Shown one piece after another: positions 59,157 through 64,000 of a stretch of DNA of 64,000 bases. The notes beneath the pieces were generated by a model, which saw only the letters and a list, made by a program, of their open reading frames with translations, was not told the origin of the DNA and made no database searches. A program made the position numbers and the translations under genes. Source of the DNA: Cordilura impudica (lineage: Eukaryota; Arthropoda; Insecta; Diptera; Scathophagidae); assembly GCA_963682025.1 (NCBI GenBank), contig OY821520.1:1288501-1352500 (forward strand), in the 5' to 3' direction. Numbering within the stretch: the first letter of the stretch is position 1; each line of letters starts with the position of its first letter.

Positions 59157-60347
59157 TTAAGAACAAGAATATCATGTCATTATTCTATTTTATTTTTACA
59201 TACGAAATTTTTTGAAAGCCACTTATTGGACCTTTTTCTACACAAAAATTAAAAAAAATAAACCGTGCTACTACTTTAATGACCGCAGCTTTACATATGT
59301 ATGTATGTATTTTTGTGATAATTACAATACAAAAAGTACATGAAATTATATAGAGCATTTCATTAGAAGCATGCGGAAATTGACTCGAGATAATTTATAA
59401 CAAAATAAACACGAACAAAACAATTTAAAATTTATTTTCGAAGTTCTGAACCACTAAGCAGGGCATTAAATAGTAATTGCAATCGCAATTACTCGTACTA
59501 TTATTAGTTATTATTTATTTTTTTAAATTAGAAAAAAACCAGAGCATTAACTTTTTTACATACATTATTAATATTTGCTTTCTCAAGCTTGACTATTATT
59601 CTCTTTTGATATTTCAACATCCAAAAATAGTTCAATATATTATTTTTTTGTTGAATTTTTTGAAAAAAAAAGAAAAAAATATTTAAAGTTTATGAAAAGT
59701 ACTCGGCCTCGAGTAGAAAGAACACTTTATTGTACCAATTTCGTTTGAGATTTGCCACGAAAAGTTCATTGCATTGTTTTGGAGTGCAGTGTAATGAATC
59801 CATGTTTATTCCAACTTTGGATTCTACTTTAACATCTCCAACAATCCTTTTAAATTGACAAAATAATGAACATTCTAGTTTTTCTATTATTGTAAAAATA
59901 ACAAAATATAAAATAAAAATGCCTGCTTCTATCAGCTTTCAAAATATTTTTTAATGGCGTAACATAGCGATAATTAAAAAAAAAAATGTTTCATTTGTAG
60001 CAGCGCCATCTCTATTCAAACCGGGTATATTCATACCACCTTCGTATGTTAATAATAAAACACTTGAGTACATATTTAGTTCGAATAGTATATATACTTT
60101 TTTTTAAACAAAGAAATGTTTTATTTAACTAAAAAAACAACATTTAACTTTTCTTTAATAATTTTTAACCGGCCTTGAAGAAAGCTTTAGATTTGTTTTG
60201 TTAGTTAAGTATTGAGTATTTTATATATGTTCATTTTGTTTTCTCTATTAGTGAAATTTTGGTTATCATTTTTAATTTCATTATTTCTTTGGACAAAGCG
60301 AGACACGATTCTAACCTTATAACGCGCCTGGATTTTCATTTTAAGAA

Positions 60348-60777
60348 TAATCTAACCCATAAAAATAAAGTTTTTATTAAAACTCTTCCTTTCCTTATGC
60401 ATATGAGTTGTGAATCTCTCCGTGACTGTGTGTGACTATTTTAAAATTAATATTTGGTGGCAACAAGTCTGTGTACCAAGTTTCAGATTGATTGGATGAG
60501 GGGAAATGGGGTTTAAATCACTCCGTGACTGTGCGTGACTATGCCTGACTCTTAAAAGTCTATGGACAAAGTTTCAGATCGATCGGATGAGGGGAAGTGA
60601 GGTTTTAATCTCTCCGTGACTGTGCGTGACTATGCCGAAGTTAATATTTCTTTACAGCAAGTATATGGACCAAGTTCAAATCGATGAGGGGATACGACAT
60701 TTAGATCACTCTGTGACTGTGCGTGACTACACCAAAATTACAGACAGAGAGTATGAGTTGAAAGAAAGAGTTTAAAA
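60348..60777 (+). mobile_element. 'CGTGAC' tandem-unit element, copy 3
   Basis: Left tip AATCTAACCCATAAAAATAA and AAAACTCTTCCTTT. About four units begin near 60417, 60520, 60614 and 60708 (95-104 bp apart). A short CAGACAGAGAG and the right tip GAAAGAAAGAGTTTAAAA follow. Same orientation as 1358-1812. Confidence 0.75.
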
Positions 60778-60816
60778 AACATTTTGTTTTTGTTTTTAAT
60801 CCTTTACTAGCAGTTT

Positions 60817-61167
60817 CGATTCCAGCGCTCGAAATTCGAGTGCAATTTCTGGGCAAATTTATTTCTCAACTTAGCCAATTCACAAACCAACACTTTTTTG
60901 GTTTATTATTTTTGTGAGTGAAGATAACAAACTCATTAACAAACACATTAACAAATTTAATAAAACACACATAGCATACGTATAATTTTATGTATGTGTT
61001 AGTAGCAATTTACTCAAAATAAAGGAAAAAAAATTAAAAATCTGTAAATCTGGTGATCAGCTTAAAAGAAATACCTTTCAAATAATATACGTCTGGTCCA
61101 AATTGGGATAAAACGGAAGAACAAAACATCAGTAACAAGAAATCACCTAGCCTATTAATATTATAGA
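60817..61167 (-). mobile_element. Non-autonomous Helitron, copy 8
   Basis: On the minus strand it runs from TCTATAATATTAATAGGCTA (after A) to GCACTCGAATTTCGAGCGC, a spacer and CTAG followed by T. 351 bp. It lies ~40 bp from the preceding element. Confidence 0.87.
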
Positions 61168-62324
61168 TTTTCATAGTTATTAATATGAAAAATCCAAATT
61201 ATCGGCCATGTTCTACATTTCACCGTGATTTCACTTTGTTCTACAAATCGAGTAAGTTAAATTTATTCTTCTATTTAATTTCTTCTTGTTTCAATCGTTT
61301 TGCTTACAATGGTATTGTCGGTATTGTCAATCTAAATAATGAATGACATTTTCACTTTTACCATTAAGTGAAATATAAAATATGGCCGTATTTATATAAA
61401 ATATAAAATTAGTTATTTTTTAAATGTAACTAAATTTTGTCCACTCCTTTTTGCTGTAAAATCCGTTGAAAGTTTAAATTTAATTTTTGTATTAAAAAAC
61501 ATTGGAGACAAATTAAACTTTCTGAGAGTACAAATTTGAAGTACTAATATTACGCACTTAAATTTTGAAAAGAATTGATGAAATAGTTTTTTAGAAATTC
61601 GTTTAAGAAATCTAAAACTATTTTGGAAAAAAATTAACATTTGATTATCCATTGAATTAATAAAAAATTACCAATTGATCATTCACTCATAAGGAAATAA
61701 ATTATTATGGGTATTGATCCAGTTTAAGGCTGAAACCCAAATTAGGTGTGTATAAATAAATATTGGGACCCCTATAAAGCAAATAACGAATAATATTTAT
61801 TTATTTATTTATTAATATATAAATATTACAAAGGAATATAAATAATATACATATTAATGTGAAAAAATCTACAAAATAATTATAGAAAATTAAATGTATT
61901 AAAAATTTAATATAGGGATATTCTTAATTGAATTGAATTTTTTTTTTTTTGAAGTCTAGTAGATATATATTAATTAATTAAATATTAAATATTAATAGAT
62001 ATCTATTAATCCTATTAGTTATGAACTTGAATTAAAAAACCTGTAAAATTTGAGATAAAGTTTTTTATAGATGAAAAATATATTATATAAAAAACATTTT
62101 TTTTCTTAATTTTTTAAAAAATTTAAAAAAAGCCATAAAAATTAAGATGAATATTAATTAATAATTTTTATAATTTTTAAAAATGAATATAAATTCAAGT
62201 ATAATTTTTTTTTTAAATAATTTATATTTTAATTAAATAAAAAAAATTAATAATTAAAAATTAATATAGATAATTAAAATAAATATAATTAAAGATATAT
62301 TTTTTTCTAAATAATAAATTTTTG

Positions 62325-62542
<218 letters not shown>

Positions 62543-62662
62543 GGGGGATTTCATGTCAAGTGCACCAACTTTTGAAACCGATGTCTTCAGATCGATTAGT
62601 CCAAGGTTAGTCCTATTAGATAGTAGTTGAGACACAATTTTTCAACAAGATCGGTCCAGATC

Positions 62663-63385
62663 TCTCTGAGTTAGAGGGGATCAAAATTTGACATTTTGGC
62701 CAAACAGGTGTTTTTTCTCATCATTGTAACTTCTTACCCATTGTTCTTAGAAAATTTTCTCCCAAAGAGTTTAGATAGCTATTTCTTCAATATTTCGGAA
62801 AAAAAAAACTTAAAAAAAAAAAAAAATTGTACACTTTTTTTTTTGCTAAATTAAAGCATTTTTTGCCTTTTTTTCCGAAAAGGGAAAAAAATTTTTTTTT
62901 TTTTTTCTTAGGAAAGCTTAGGATTTTTCCTTTAAGAGCTTTTTGGTCGCTTAGTGGGATGGGAGTGGGATATCTATCAAAATAAATGTTTTGTAACTCA
63001 AGACAACGGTTTTTCAATTTTTCACAAATGCACTATTTTGAATTTTTTCCTATTTGTGTCTAAAACCTTACAAATAAAACTTATACTGAGAAACTAGACA
63101 AACTAAACTTTCCGAAGGTATATAACATACCTAACTAAAATTTTATACCCTCGATACTGTAATACCCAGAATATGTTAACCTCAGGAAAAAAATCGCTTT
63201 TTTTCTATAGAAATGTTGAAAAATTATTATTTTTTATTTATTTTTAATAATAATTAAATTAATGTATAATAATAATAATATTAAAAATAAAAAGATAAAT
63301 AATTTATTAAAACTTAATCTTAATTGCATTAAATCCATTTATATCATAACTATTTTTATACTTAATTTATTGTAGCTGATGAAGT
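62663..63385. repeat. ~720-bp repeat shared with 13437-14140
   Basis: It runs in parallel from AGAGGGGATCAAAATTTGAC to CTTAATTTATTGTAGCTGAT. It lies immediately downstream of a minus-strand transposase-like pseudogene and is probably its 3' non-coding region. Homopolymer runs dominate 62800-62910. Confidence 0.65.
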
Positions 63386-63442
63386 ATTTAAGTCTTGTAA
63401 ATTTTTAAATACCCAGTCTTTCATCCAGCTTTTTTGTCGCCT

Positions 63443-64000
63443 TTATTTACTGCGTTTTTTTGTCAAGCCTTTCTTGGCGTTACTAGGTTCAGCTGTTGAT
63501 TTCGCTGCTGGTTTATTTGTTGTCTTTGGAAAGAAATCGCATTGAATAGAGGCAGAAAACTTTTTCAACTTGAGTCTTCCATCGACAAGCGGTATAAAAT
63601 CATGGTATTGAGCGGTGCCATCGATTGTTACCGCAGCATCGAATCTGCTCTTCAGTGTTTTCAATGTTTCCTGATGATCCTATTTGCTTCTAAAAACTAT
63701 TTTAGTTTCTTTACAATAATTCTTTGTCCAATGGAATAAAGCAGTCGCATCTAAGATGCGATCTTGATGAGAGCACTGGAGGCTATACTTCGCTGTATTT
63801 CTTTTAAGGTTTGCTCCAATACCATCACATGCTCCTTTACCATGAGCAGTAGGATGAAAATGTCACTCAGCTGGCATTCCAAAATCTTTTTCATGGGCCA
63901 TAAGATTTGCCAAGCTACTTTTGTTTTTAAAATGTTGACGAGCTCCGTCCGAAACGTAGTATACCTTCTTTACTGTAAATTTAGATTTTAGAAATTTTAG
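63443..64000 (-). pseudogene. Transposase-like protein, C-terminal part, runs off the window
   Basis: The minus frame from the window edge reads VKKVYYVSDGARQHFKNKSS, LANLMAHEKDFGMPAE, a stop (TGA, probably from TGG), HFHPTAHGKGACDGIGANLK, RNTAKYSLQ, then VFRSK, a stop (TAG), and finally ETLKTLKSRFDAAVTIDG...CDFFPKTTN with a basic tail to the stop at 63443. SDGA...HFxxTAHGKGxCDGIGxxxKR is a motif set I recall from uncharacterised, multicopy transposase-like proteins of insects. The two Asp (SDG, CDG) could be catalytic, but that is inference. Two in-frame stops make this copy dead. The N-terminal part lies beyond 64000. Confidence 0.6.

Overview
This is a very A+T-rich insect window, probably from a higher fly (Diptera, perhaps a calyptrate such as a blow fly or house fly; that placement is inference). 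The signs are spliced exons of a MICAL-like protein whose encoded sequence is close to what I recall of the fly form, very long repeat-filled introns, several Tc1/mariner relics, and repeats with (GTCY)n/(CGGA)n tracts of the DINE-1/mini-me kind known from Diptera. I see no bacterial genes, CRISPR array or functional tRNA.

Host gene: one gene is supported. It lies on the + strand and runs off the right edge. Coding exon 1 (2619-2770), exon 2 (9780-9964) and exon 3 (32657-32739) join in frame (152 + 185 + 83 = 420 nt, 140 codons) through GTAAGT donors and pyrimidine-rich CAG acceptors. They encode a calponin-homology (CH) domain plus the start of a Ser/Thr-rich linker. Introns 1 and 2 are about 7.0 and 22.7 kb. 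Intron 3 is at least 31 kb and I found no fourth exon, so the LIM and C-terminal domains expected of the family must lie beyond 64000.

Everything else is upstream or intronic DNA packed with transposons, often one inside another. (a) Eight copies of a ~340-370 bp non-autonomous Helitron have 5'-TC, a 3' hairpin and a CTAG/CTAA end, inserted between A and T. (b) About a dozen DINE-1-like copies of ~750 bp carry a 20-bp perfect palindrome at one end and a TATACCC...GGGTATA hairpin at the other. A second family shares the same ACAAGTAAGA tip and one copy carries a ~1 kb A-rich minisatellite. (c) Cut-and-paste relics include a DD41D mariner with TA duplications, five other Tc1/mariner or transposase-like pseudogenes, a Harbinger-like relic, a MADF-bearing element and three piggyBac-like elements at TTAA. 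(d) Foldback elements with long inverted arms include one of about 1.9 kb that ends roughly 60 bp before exon 3. (e) There are also a tRNA-derived SINE, an RTE-like retrotransposon fragment, a ~115-bp-unit repeat family with inverted ends, and large simple-repeat blocks (33.77-34.75 kb, 39.98-42.14 kb, 62.3-62.5 kb).

Layout: 1-2485 upstream DNA with two inverted-repeat elements; 2486-2770 first coding exon; 2771-9779 intron 1 (foldbacks, Helitrons, DINE copies); 9780-9964 exon 2; 9965-32656 intron 2 (Harbinger and Tc1 relics, DINE copies, RTE fragment, giant foldback); 32657-32739 exon 3; 32740-64000 intron 3 (A- and T-rich arrays, SINE, mariner, piggyBac-like elements, nested MITEs, a transposase relic at the edge). 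No undescribed functional system is evident. The most unusual signals are the nested insertions, the giant intronic palindrome and the recurrent palindrome-ended repeat families.
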